In this document: positions 53,013 through 60,688 of the stretch, piece by piece | Position numbering within the stretch: position 1 is the first letter of the stretch | How the letters are laid out: every line of letters begins with the position of its first letter | Assembly (NCBI GenBank): GCA_007753915.1 | Contig: CP036352.1 | Location: 3,349,306 to 3,413,305 of the forward strand | From: Phycisphaerae bacterium RAS2 | GTDB lineage: Bacteria; Planctomycetota; Phycisphaerae; UBA1845; UTPLA1 | Length of the DNA stretch: 64,000 bases | Reading direction: 5' to 3' | Notes under the pieces: model-generated | Told to the model about the DNA's origin: nothing | What the model saw: the letters and a program-made list of their open reading frames with translations, nothing else | The model's database searches: none | Made by a program: the position numbers and the translations under genes

Positions 53013-54371
53013 ATGCAAGCATCCCGCTCACGATCCTTCGTCACGTTGATTGTCGCAGCCGCGTGCCTCTCCTTCGCCGCCTGCGCCCCTGCGCCGCCGC
53101 CGGCCGTGCTGCCGCCGATGCCCGCCAGCCTTCGCGTGCCCGACATCGCCTACGGCGTCTCCACCGCCGCCTACCAGAACGAAGACCCCGCCTGCGAGCC
53201 GCTCGCCGCTAACTGCTTCCGCACCGACTGGGACCTCGCCTTCGAGGCCGGAAAGATTCCGCATGCCAAGGGCGACGCGGCCTATGCCTTCAGCGAGACA
53301 CAGCGCGACATCGACGCGTTGACCTGGCTGGGCGCGACGCACTACCGCTTCGGCATCGAGTGGGCGCGCGTCGAGCCGCGGCCCGGCGAGTTCAACCAGG
53401 CCGCCATCGACCACTACGCCGATTTCGCCCGCCGGCTGCGCGAGGCCGGCATCGAGCCGGTGCCGTGCTTATGGCACTGGACCTTCCCCGACTGGCTCAC
53501 CGATCTGGACCGGCCCGAGCGGCACGGCTGGCTGCACCCCGACGCCGCGACGCACTGGGTGGAGTACGTCTCGCGTCTGGCTGTCGCGCTCGCGCCGCAC
53601 TGCAACCTCTTCGCGCCGATGAACGAGCCGAACATCCAGTCGCTCGCGGGCTTTGTCGTCGGCGACTTTCCCCCCTTCGCCGAATGGCGATTCGATCTGA
53701 ACGACGCCAACCGCGCCGCCACCATCGACGGCTTTCTCGTCGCCGTGCAGATTCTCCGCACGATCCACGCGACCCACGCGGCGCCCGCCGCGCCGGCCGT
53801 GCGCATCATCAGCATCGACATCCGCACAGCCTGGCATCAAAGCCCGATCGATCCGCTGGGCCTGTTTGTGAACTTTCTCCGTGAAGGCAGCTACGCCCAT
53901 CTCGACGGCGTCGTTCACGAAGTCGACATCGTCGGCTTCACCTACTACGGTCGCCAGCAGGCCACCGTCGAAGGCGCCGCCAGCCGCGAGCCGGGCGAAA
54001 GCTCCGGGTACAGCGATCTGGGCATCGAGATTTATCCGCAAGGGCTCACCGAAGCGCTCGCCGAAATGTTCGCCCGCTACGGCAAGCCGATGGCCATCAT
54101 GGAGAACGGCATCGCCGACGACCGCGATGACCGGCGGCCGATTTATCTCGCGACGCATCTCGCGGCAGTGCAGGAAGCCATCGAGCAGGGCTATCCCGTG
54201 TTCGGCTATTTCTTCTGGAGCCTGTGCGACAACTACGAATGGATGGACGGCTATCGGCCGAAGTTCGGCCTGTTCGGCTTCGAGCCGGCCTCGCGCGGGT
54301 TGACGCCGAAGGCATCGGCCGACTTGTATCGCAGGCTGATCGAAGCCCGCGGCGGGGAGTTTGTGCCGTGA
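53013..54371 (+). CDS. Family 1 glycoside hydrolase lipoprotein (beta-glucosidase-like)
   Basis: 452 aa. A lipobox (LSFAAC, Cys about residue 24) anchors it to a membrane. GH1 features: THYRFGIEWARVEPRPGEFN, VPCLWHWTFPDWLTD, LFAPMNEPNIQSL with the acid/base Glu in NEP, HEVDIVGFTYYGRQQATV and IMENGIADDRDDRR with the nucleophile Glu in ENG. GYFFWSLCDNYEWMDGYRPK FGLF is the typical closing block. Likely hydrolyses beta-linked oligosaccharides in the periplasm. A heptamer repeat starts 10 bp after the stop. Confidence 0.93.
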   Translation: MQASRSRSFVTLIVAAACLSFAACAPAPPPAVLPPMPASLRVPDIAYGVSTAAYQNEDPACEPLAANCFRTDWDLAFEAGKIPHAKGDAAYAFSETQRDIDALTWLGATHYRFGIEWARVEPRPGEFNQAAIDHYADFARRLREAGIEPVPCLWHWTFPDWLTDLDRPERHGWLHPDAATHWVEYVSRLAVALAPHCNLFAPMNEPNIQSLAGFVVGDFPPFAEWRFDLNDANRAATIDGFLVAVQILRTIHATHAAPAAPAVRIISIDIRTAWHQSPIDPLGLFVNFLREGSYAHLDGVVHEVDIVGFTYYGRQQATVEGAASREPGESSGYSDLGIEIYPQGLTEALAEMFARYGKPMAIMENGIADDRDDRRPIYLATHLAAVQEAIEQGYPVFGYFFWSLCDNYEWMDGYRPKFGLFGFEPASRGLTPKASADLYRRLIEARGGEFVP

Positions 54372-54380
54372 GGCGTGTGA

Positions 54381-54415
54381 GCCATTAGCCGTTAGCTGTT
54401 AGCCATTGGCCATGC
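54381..54415. repeat. Degenerate tandem heptamer repeat (AGCCATT)
   Basis: Five units in phase: AGCCATT, AGCCGTT, AGCTGTT, AGCCATT, GGCCATG, beginning 10 bp after the GH1 stop codon. Compare the different heptamer tract at 11287-11349, which also lies just after a gene. The remainder of the gap to 54635 shows nothing else. Confidence 0.8.
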
Positions 54416-54635
54416 GATTCTGATGCGCTGTCTTGATGCGGTTCGGCGGGGAACAAACCTAGCCCCGAGCGCAAGCGAGCGGGCACCGGGTGCCTGCCCA
54501 ACAGAACCCGCTCCCTGACCCGCCGCGGCGGGTAAACTTACGCGGCTTGGATAGGAACGCACTTGTTACCAGTACCTGGTTTTCAACCGGTGCTGACACG
54601 GGTTAGACTGCCCTCGTACCCGCCCGGAGCCGCCC

Positions 54636-54983
54636 ATGCCTGACAAAACGACAACCGTCGCCGAGCTGCGCGATGCCCTTCGTCGATTCGTTGATGAGCG
54701 CGACTGGCAGCAGTTTCACACGCCCAAGAACCTCGCCATGTCCATCGCCATCGAGACCGCCGAACTGATGGAGCATTTTCAATGGCTCTCGCCCGCCGCC
54801 GCGCGCGACCTGCCCGAGGCCGACCTGCAGAACGTCCGCGAGGAACTGGCGGATATTTTCTGTTACGCACTTTCGTTTGCGAACGCGATGGGCATCGACG
54901 TGTCCGACGCCGTCCGCGAGAAGATGATCAAGAACGCCGCGAAGTATCCCGCCGACCGCGTGCGCGGAAAGCTGGGCGTCTAA
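54636..54983 (+). CDS. MazG-like nucleotide pyrophosphohydrolase
   Basis: 115 aa. All-alpha NTP-PPase pattern: FHTPKNLAMSIAIETAELME HFQW and LQNVREELADIFCYALSFAN AMGID, where the ExxE...ExxD residues bind Mg. KMIKNAAKYPADRVRGK is the common tail (KNxxKYP). The family cleaves dCTP or other non-canonical NTPs, so it is a nucleotide-pool housekeeper. The gene is monocistronic as far as visible. Confidence 0.9.
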   Translation: MPDKTTTVAELRDALRRFVDERDWQQFHTPKNLAMSIAIETAELMEHFQWLSPAAARDLPEADLQNVREELADIFCYALSFANAMGIDVSDAVREKMIKNAAKYPADRVRGKLGV

Positions 54984-55066
54984 CGTAGGGTGCGTCCTCG
55001 ACGCACCAAGAATGGAACCGTAGCAACACCAACCCACTCACCCACAAGAAAAAGGAGCAACACGCC

Positions 55067-55426
55067 ATGCCGTACGTCGATGGATTCGTCCTGCCGGTGC
55101 CGAAGAAGAACGTGAAGGCGTATGAGAAGATCGCCAAGCTGGCCTGCAAGGTCTGGAAGGATCACGGCGCGCTGGACTATTGCGAGTGCGTCGGCGAGGA
55201 CCTGAACGTGAAATGGGGCATTCCGTTCCCGAAGGTGATCAAGCCCAAGGCCGGCGAGACGATCTTCTTTTCGTGGATTGTCTATAAGTCGCGCAAGCAC
55301 CGCGATCAGGTGAACACGAAGGTGATGAAAGACCCGCGCCTGGCCAAGATGATGGACCCGAAGAAGATGCCGTTCGACTGCAAGCGCATGTCCTGCGGCG
55401 GGTTCGAGGTGCTGGTCAAGGCGTAA
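55067..55426 (+). CDS. DUF1428 family protein (YbaA-like)
   Basis: 119 aa: MPYVDGFVLPVPKKNVKAYE and CKVWKDHGALDYCECVGEDL, VIKPKAGETIFFSWIVYKSR KHRDQV and MPFDCKRMSCGGFEVLV are family signatures. The fold is a small ferredoxin-like dimeric alpha/beta barrel; biochemical role is unknown. ATG 55067 follows AAAAGGAGC. A strong terminator follows 20 bp after the stop. Confidence 0.93.
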   Translation: MPYVDGFVLPVPKKNVKAYEKIAKLACKVWKDHGALDYCECVGEDLNVKWGIPFPKVIKPKAGETIFFSWIVYKSRKHRDQVNTKVMKDPRLAKMMDPKKMPFDCKRMSCGGFEVLVKA

Positions 55427-55446
55427 GAGGCGACGCGGCATTCGCC

Positions 55447-55480
55447 AAAGCCCCCGGTCAGCCCGCCGGGGGCTTTTTTT
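55447..55480 (+). terminator. Rho-independent terminator
   Basis: AAAGCCCCCGG (55447-55457) pairs perfectly with CCGGGGGCTTT (55466-55476), 8-nt loop, and the T-run extends to 55480. Confidence 0.95.
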
Positions 55481-55590
55481 GTCGACCGCGGTGTCCGTTT
55501 GACACGCCTTTCGTGGTACAATTCAGACAGTTCGCCTCGCGGGTGGAGTGGACCTTCCGCGACCTTCGCACGACCCACAGGACCCCACCG

Positions 55591-58500
55591 ATGATGAATC
55601 GACCGGTCGCTTCGCGCCTTGTCCTCCTGCTTACCCTCGCCCCGGCCCTCCTCACCGGCTGCGCCGCCCTTCGCGCGCCGTCGGCCGATCCAAGCGGACC
55701 GGCGGCGGACGACGCCCGACTCGCCGCGGCTGATTCGGTCGCCCCGGCGAACCCCACCGGGCAGGCGCTGCCGCTGCGCATTCCGCGCGTGAAAAAGGTC
55801 GCCGGCGAGCGGCCCGATCACCCCGGCGAGGCGATGGCGTTCCGCTACCGCGAGCGGTTGAGCGAGAACGGCCGCATCCCGCCGAACGCCCTGCTCCGCG
55901 CAGTAGAAGACAAACGTCGCTCACTGGCCGGCGCGCCGCGCAACGCCGGCATCGACAGCATGAGCTGGACCGAGCTGGGCCCCGGCAACATCGGCGGGCG
56001 CATCCGCTCGATTCTCATCCACCCGACGACGCCCGCGACGATGTGGGTCGGCGGCGTGGCCGGCGGCGTGTGGAAGACGACCAACGCCGGCGCGCACTGG
56101 GATTTCATGGATGACTTTCTGCCGTCGCTGCCGATCGGCTGCATGGCGCTGGACCCGACCAATCCCGATGTGCTGTATGCCGGGACCGGCGAAGGCTTCG
56201 GCAACATCGACTCGCTGCCTGGCGCGGGCATTCTCAAATCCGTCGACGGCGGCGTCACCTGGGCACAGATTCCCAGCACCATCCCCACCGACCCCGACCC
56301 GACGCAGGACCCGTGGGGCTACGTCAATCGCATCGCCATCAGCCCGGCGAGCAATCAGATCATGCTCGTCGCCACGAAGCAGAGAATCTTCCGTACCACC
56401 AACGGCGGCACGAGCTGGACCGAGGTCTTTCCCGATCGCACCAACGACGTGCGCTTTCATCCGACCGACGGCAACCGCGCCGTCGCCGGAACGAACGCCG
56501 GCACGGCGATCTACTCCACCGACGGCGGCGTGACGTGGCAGACTGCCCAGGGGATCACGTCCGGCGGCGGCCGGGTCGAGGTTGCCTATGCGCGAAGCTC
56601 GCCGAGCACGATTTATGCCAGCGTCAACCGCAGCAGCGGCGAGGTCTGGCGATCCACCAACGGCGGGCAGAGTTACACGCTGCGCAACACCGGCACGAAT
56701 TATCTCGGCAACCAGGGCTGGTACGACAACGCCGTCTGGGTCGATCCGACCAATTCCAACATCATCGTGCTTGGAGGCGGGCCCGATGCCTGGCGCAGCA
56801 CGAACGGCGGCAGCAGCCTCACGCGCATCAGCCAATGGGCCAGCGCGCCGCTTTCCGCACACGCCGATCATCACGTCATCGTCGAGCATCCGGGCTTCAA
56901 CGGCACGTCCAACCGCACCGTCTATTTCGGAAACGACGGCGGCATCTATCGCACCGACAACGTCCACACCGTCGCAGGAACGACCGGCTGGATCGCCCTC
57001 AACAACAACCTCGCCATCACCCAGTTCTACGGCGGCGCGGTCAACAACAGCACCGGCGTCCTCGTCGGCGGCACGCAGGACAACGGCACACTCCGAACGG
57101 CCGGCTCCTTCAACTGGACCGCCATGTTCGGCGGCGACGGCGGCTATTGCGCGGCCGATCAGAACGACGCCAATTACTTCTACGGCGAATACGTGTATCT
57201 GCGCATCCACCGAAGCACGAACGCCGGGGTTTCGTCCAGCTCGATCTATGCAAGCGGGCCGAATCCGCTCACCGACGCCAGCAGCGGCGCGGCCAACTTC
57301 ATCGCGCCGTTTGTCCTCGACCCGAACAATTCGGATCGCCTGCTCGGCGGCGCGGCCAACCTCTGGCGGTCCAACAATGTGAAAAACTCCCCGCCCCACT
57401 GGTTCATCATCAAGCCGTCTATCAGCAGCAACGTCTCCGCGATCGCCATCGCCGCGGGCAATTCCGATCTTGTCTGGGTCGGGCACAACAACGGAAACGT
57501 CTACAAGACCACCAACGGAACCGACGCAAACCCCACCTGGACACGCGTCGATACGAACACGCCCAACCTGCCCAACCGCACCTGCAAGCGCATCGCCATC
57601 GACCCTTCGAACCACGACCGCGTCTACGTCGGCTTCTCCGGTTACGAGGCCGACAACCTGTGGAAGACGACCGACGGCGGCACGAACTGGACCAAAATCA
57701 CCGGCCCCGGCCAGCCCGGCGACCCGCAAACGCTTCCGCGCGCCCCGGTTGATACGGTTGTCCTGCATCCCGCCCTGCTCGGATGGCTCTACGTCGGCAC
57801 CGACATCGGCGTGTTCGCCTCCACCGATTACGGCGAGACCTGGTCCAGCTCCAACGACGGGCCGGCCAACGTCGCCGTCGACGAGCTGGTGTTCAAGGGA
57901 AGCAACACGCTCATTGCCATCACCCACGGCCGCGGCATGTTTTCCGCCACGATCGACCCCGCCGGCGTTGACTGCAACGGCAACATGGTGGAAGACATCA
58001 CCGAACTGGACGGCAACGACTGCAACGGCAACCAGTTGCTTGATGTTTGCGAACTGACCGCCAACCCCGCGCTCGACTGCAACGCCAACAACACGTTGGA
58101 CGCCTGCGAGCTGGCCGGCAACGACTGCAACAACAACTCCGTGCTCGACACCTGTGAGCTGATCGATCACCCCGAGCGCGACTGCAACAACAACAGCATC
58201 GTGGACACGTGCGAGCCGGGCGGCACGGATTGCAATGTCAACGGCGTGGTCGATCTCTGCGAGATCGCCGGGCAGGATTGCAACGCCAACAACGTCATCG
58301 ACTCGTGCGACCTGGCCGCCGGCGTCATCGCCGCCGAAGACTGCCCGCAGGCCATGCGCGTCCTGCCCGGTGTGACGTACACCGGATCGACGATCGGCGC
58401 TGCCAGCAATGGTGAGGACACCTGCAACCCGAAAGGGGCGACGCCGCCCGACCTCTGGTTCCGCTACGACCCCGCCTCCAACGGCGAAGCCACGATTTCG

Positions 58501-59487
58501 CTTTGCGGTAGTACCTACGACAGCATCATGTCCGTTCACGACGGCTGCCCCGGAACGACGGTGAACGAACTCGTGTGCGACGACGACTTCTGCGGCGGCG
58601 GCTCCGGGTCGCAGGTCACGCTGAACGTGTCGGCCGGTTCGACTTACTGGGTCCGCGTCACGGGCTGGAGCACGTCGGCCGGGGAGTTTGAGCTGCGCAT
58701 CACAGGCCCCAGTGCGTTCGGCGATCATGACTGCAACGCAAATGGCATCCTCGATGCGTGCGAACCGGAACTCGTCGGTCCCGCAATCACGCAGCAGCCG
58801 CAAGGCATCGCCGCATGCGAAGGAGACTCGGTCGAGTTCAGCGTGACGGCGATCGGCATGGCCCCGTTGTCTTACAAGTGGCGCAAGGGCGGCGTGAACA
58901 TTCCCGGCGAGCACGCTCCCACGCTTGCTCTCAACTCCGTGACCGCCGCCGACGCCGGTGACTACGACGTGGAGATCACCAACCCGTGCGGAAGTCTTAT
59001 CAGTGTGTCCGCGACGTTCGAATTGCTCACACCCGTGACCGTCGATGTTGCGCCGGATCAGTCGCTTGCATGCGCCGGCGCAAGTGTGCAACTCGTCGCC
59101 AGCGCGGCCGGCGACGGGCCACTCACACACCAATGGCGCCGCAATGGCCAATCGATTGAGAATGGCGGCAACATCTCCGGGGCCGATACCGACACCTTGA
59201 CCATCAATCCCGCAACAGCTGGTGATACGGCCGCCGATTACGAATGCGTCGTCACCGGAGCGTGCGGCGCAGTGACAAGCGCCGTCGTTCAAGTCTCCGT
59301 CTTCGCAACCGGCAGCGGTGACATCGATGGCGACAATTCGGTTACCGGATTGGACATCGCGGCGTTTGTGCAACTGCTATTGGGAGACGGTGAACCTGGC
59401 GTGGCATATTGTGCCGGCGATATGACCGGCGACGGACTGGTTACCGAGGCGGATATCCCGCTCTTCGTAGGCCTCTTGTTGCCCTAG
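55591..59487 (+). CDS. Large lipoprotein: BNR/sortilin-like propeller, DCNxN repeats, Ig-like domains, dockerin-like tail
   Basis: About 1298 aa. Lipobox LLTGC after SRLVLLLTLAPAL. The first about 780 residues form blades with WKTTNAGAHWDF, FRTTNGGTSWTEV, WRSTNGGQSYTLR and TDGGTNWTKITGPG, like the VPS10/BNR propellers. A run of seven DCNxNxxxDxCEL repeats (57970-58320) follows: these resemble a chain of short Ca-binding loops. Then a domain with VTYTGSTIGAASNGEDTCNP and DLWFRYDPASNGEATISLCG, two Ig-like domains (LSYKWRKGGVNIPGEHAPTL, LTHQWRRNGQSIENGGNISG) and a dockerin-like pair (GDIDGDNSVTGLDIAAFVQL / GDMTGDGLVTEADIPLFVGL). ATG 55591 follows the signal region; the frame upstream to 55513 is not used. 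Confidence 0.85.
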   Translation: MMNRPVASRLVLLLTLAPALLTGCAALRAPSADPSGPAADDARLAAADSVAPANPTGQALPLRIPRVKKVAGERPDHPGEAMAFRYRERLSENGRIPPNALLRAVEDKRRSLAGAPRNAGIDSMSWTELGPGNIGGRIRSILIHPTTPATMWVGGVAGGVWKTTNAGAHWDFMDDFLPSLPIGCMALDPTNPDVLYAGTGEGFGNIDSLPGAGILKSVDGGVTWAQIPSTIPTDPDPTQDPWGYVNRIAISPASNQIMLVATKQRIFRTTNGGTSWTEVFPDRTNDVRFHPTDGNRAVAGTNAGTAIYSTDGGVTWQTAQGITSGGGRVEVAYARSSPSTIYASVNRSSGEVWRSTNGGQSYTLRNTGTNYLGNQGWYDNAVWVDPTNSNIIVLGGGPDAWRSTNGGSSLTRISQWASAPLSAHADHHVIVEHPGFNGTSNRTVYFGNDGGIYRTDNVHTVAGTTGWIALNNNLAITQFYGGAVNNSTGVLVGGTQDNGTLRTAGSFNWTAMFGGDGGYCAADQNDANYFYGEYVYLRIHRSTNAGVSSSSIYASGPNPLTDASSGAANFIAPFVLDPNNSDRLLGGAANLWRSNNVKNSPPHWFIIKPSISSNVSAIAIAAGNSDLVWVGHNNGNVYKTTNGTDANPTWTRVDTNTPNLPNRTCKRIAIDPSNHDRVYVGFSGYEADNLWKTTDGGTNWTKITGPGQPGDPQTLPRAPVDTVVLHPALLGWLYVGTDIGVFASTDYGETWSSSNDGPANVAVDELVFKGSNTLIAITHGRGMFSATIDPAGVDCNGNMVEDITELDGNDCNGNQLLDVCELTANPALDCNANNTLDACELAGNDCNNNSVLDTCELIDHPERDCNNNSIVDTCEPGGTDCNVNGVVDLCEIAGQDCNANNVIDSCDLAAGVIAAEDCPQAMRVLPGVTYTGSTIGAASNGEDTCNPKGATPPDLWFRYDPASNGEATISLCGSTYDSIMSVHDGCPGTTVNELVCDDDFCGGGSGSQVTLNVSAGSTYWVRVTGWSTSAGEFELRITGPSAFGDHDCNANGILDACEPELVGPAITQQPQGIAACEGDSVEFSVTAIGMAPLSYKWRKGGVNIPGEHAPTLALNSVTAADAGDYDVEITNPCGSLISVSATFELLTPVTVDVAPDQSLACAGASVQLVASAAGDGPLTHQWRRNGQSIENGGNISGADTDTLTINPATAGDTAADYECVVTGACGAVTSAVVQVSVFATGSGDIDGDNSVTGLDIAAFVQLLLGDGEPGVAYCAGDMTGDGLVTEADIPLFVGLLLP

Positions 59488-59520
59488 CAAATCAAGCGGG
59501 CAACGCGTCGATCGCGCCAG

Positions 59521-59550
59521 GCCCTATATGCGGAACAGTCTGTATAGGGC
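59521..59550. other. Hairpin in the gap after the 1298-aa protein gene
   Basis: GCCCTATA (59521-59528) pairs with TATAGGGC (59543-59550), 14-nt loop, without a T-run. Possible terminator or regulatory element; the rest of the gap holds the next promoter. Confidence 0.4.
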
Positions 59551-59712
59551 AAAGCGGTGATAATGTGTGACAGGGCACTCGTCTGCGCGGGGTGTTCACT
59601 GGCATACACCGACATAGGTAATCTCCCCATCCCCTCTGTGTGACAGTACCCAACCACCCAAGCTTGTGCCGCAAATCCGTCTCGACTTGCCAAGAAACAT
59701 GGTTTGACTCGA

Positions 59713-59742
59713 TTGACAGCGATGTCCGAAATCAATTAAGAT
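59713..59742 (+). promoter_or_regulatory. Predicted sigma-70 promoter for the PEP-CTERM gene
   Basis: Consensus TTGACA (59713-59718) and TAAGAT (59737-59742) with an 18-bp spacer, about 105 bp before ATG 59847. Confidence 0.65.
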
Positions 59743-59846
59743 GGCTGGGTAAGTGGAGCGGAGAATTACACAGCGTGATCGGTCAGACTCAATGTCGCCG
59801 GTCAGCCGCACGGGAACTGGTTCTGACTTTGAGGGGTACATTGATA

Positions 59847-60515
59847 ATGCGTCTTCGCAACTGGGCAGCATCCGCCGTACTCGTCCTGGCAATGGCAATT
59901 GAGGCGAACGCCTCGTTGCTCGGGCTGACGTTCCTTCCGCCGCCGGACATCACGGTCGGTTTCATCGACGTGGACTACAACGCCGGCAGCCAGACGTTCT
60001 CGGCGCAGGGCTTCGCGCAGCAGATGGACGACGGCGTCTTGCCGAACAATGCCATCTCTGCTCCGGGCTACAACTTCATCCTGAACGCGTTAGTCGACAA
60101 CGCCGGCGTGCTGACACCGGGCGGATCGTTTTCGGTCACCGGCAACGTCACGCTTAGCGGCACGCCGTACGGCCTCGTGAACCCGCTGCTCACCGGCACG
60201 GTCGCGGCCTTCGGCTTCGGCGACACGCCCGCGAGCTACGACATTCTCGAAATCGTGATTCAACTGACCGGCGGCGATCTCGCCATCCCCGGTTACTACG
60301 GCGTGCCGGGCACGCTGATCGGTCTGGACTTCGACGCCAACTACGGCGGCGCGTTCAGCGGGTCGTTCGCCGCGAGTTTCGACAACACCGGCGGCTTCGG
60401 CCCCGGATTTGGCAACGGCCAATGCGACATTAAGCCGATTCCCGAGCCGACAGCGCTCGCCCTCTTCGGGCTGGCAGCGCTGGCTCTGGTTCGACGACGA
60501 TCTCCCGCGAACTGA
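59847..60515 (+). CDS. PEP-CTERM sorting-domain protein
   Basis: About 222 aa. Signal peptide RLRNWAASAVLVLAMAIEANA; a beta-sandwich-like middle (ITVGFIDVDYNAGSQTFSAQ, GNVTLSGTPYGLVNPLLTGT); and a C-terminal signal IPEPTALALFGLAALALVRRR: PEP motif, a transmembrane helix, then an Arg cluster. This is the exosortase-dependent anchor for export through the envelope, common in planctomycetes. No exosortase is in the window. ATG 59847 is chosen because the in-frame extension from 59640 lacks a signal peptide. Confidence 0.9.
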   Translation: MRLRNWAASAVLVLAMAIEANASLLGLTFLPPPDITVGFIDVDYNAGSQTFSAQGFAQQMDDGVLPNNAISAPGYNFILNALVDNAGVLTPGGSFSVTGNVTLSGTPYGLVNPLLTGTVAAFGFGDTPASYDILEIVIQLTGGDLAIPGYYGVPGTLIGLDFDANYGGAFSGSFAASFDNTGGFGPGFGNGQCDIKPIPEPTALALFGLAALALVRRRSPAN

Positions 60516-60688
60516 ACAGAGAGCTTGGAGTTGAACCCACCGCGGACCATGCACGCCGCGTCGGGCATCCGGCCGGAGACGACGGGCCTGGGCACACGTT
60601 GATTTGAGTCGAATCATCGGTACGGGGCTGCACCCCTGGGCGCGGTCGGTCCACCTCCACACTCAAACAAGACAAGGACAAAAAACAC

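Noticed and set aside
55921-59373. 1150-codon open frame on the minus strand across the large propeller/lipoprotein gene
   Set aside because: Gly/Ala/Val/Asp-rich composition without domains, antisense to a clear multi-domain protein; a codon-bias shadow.
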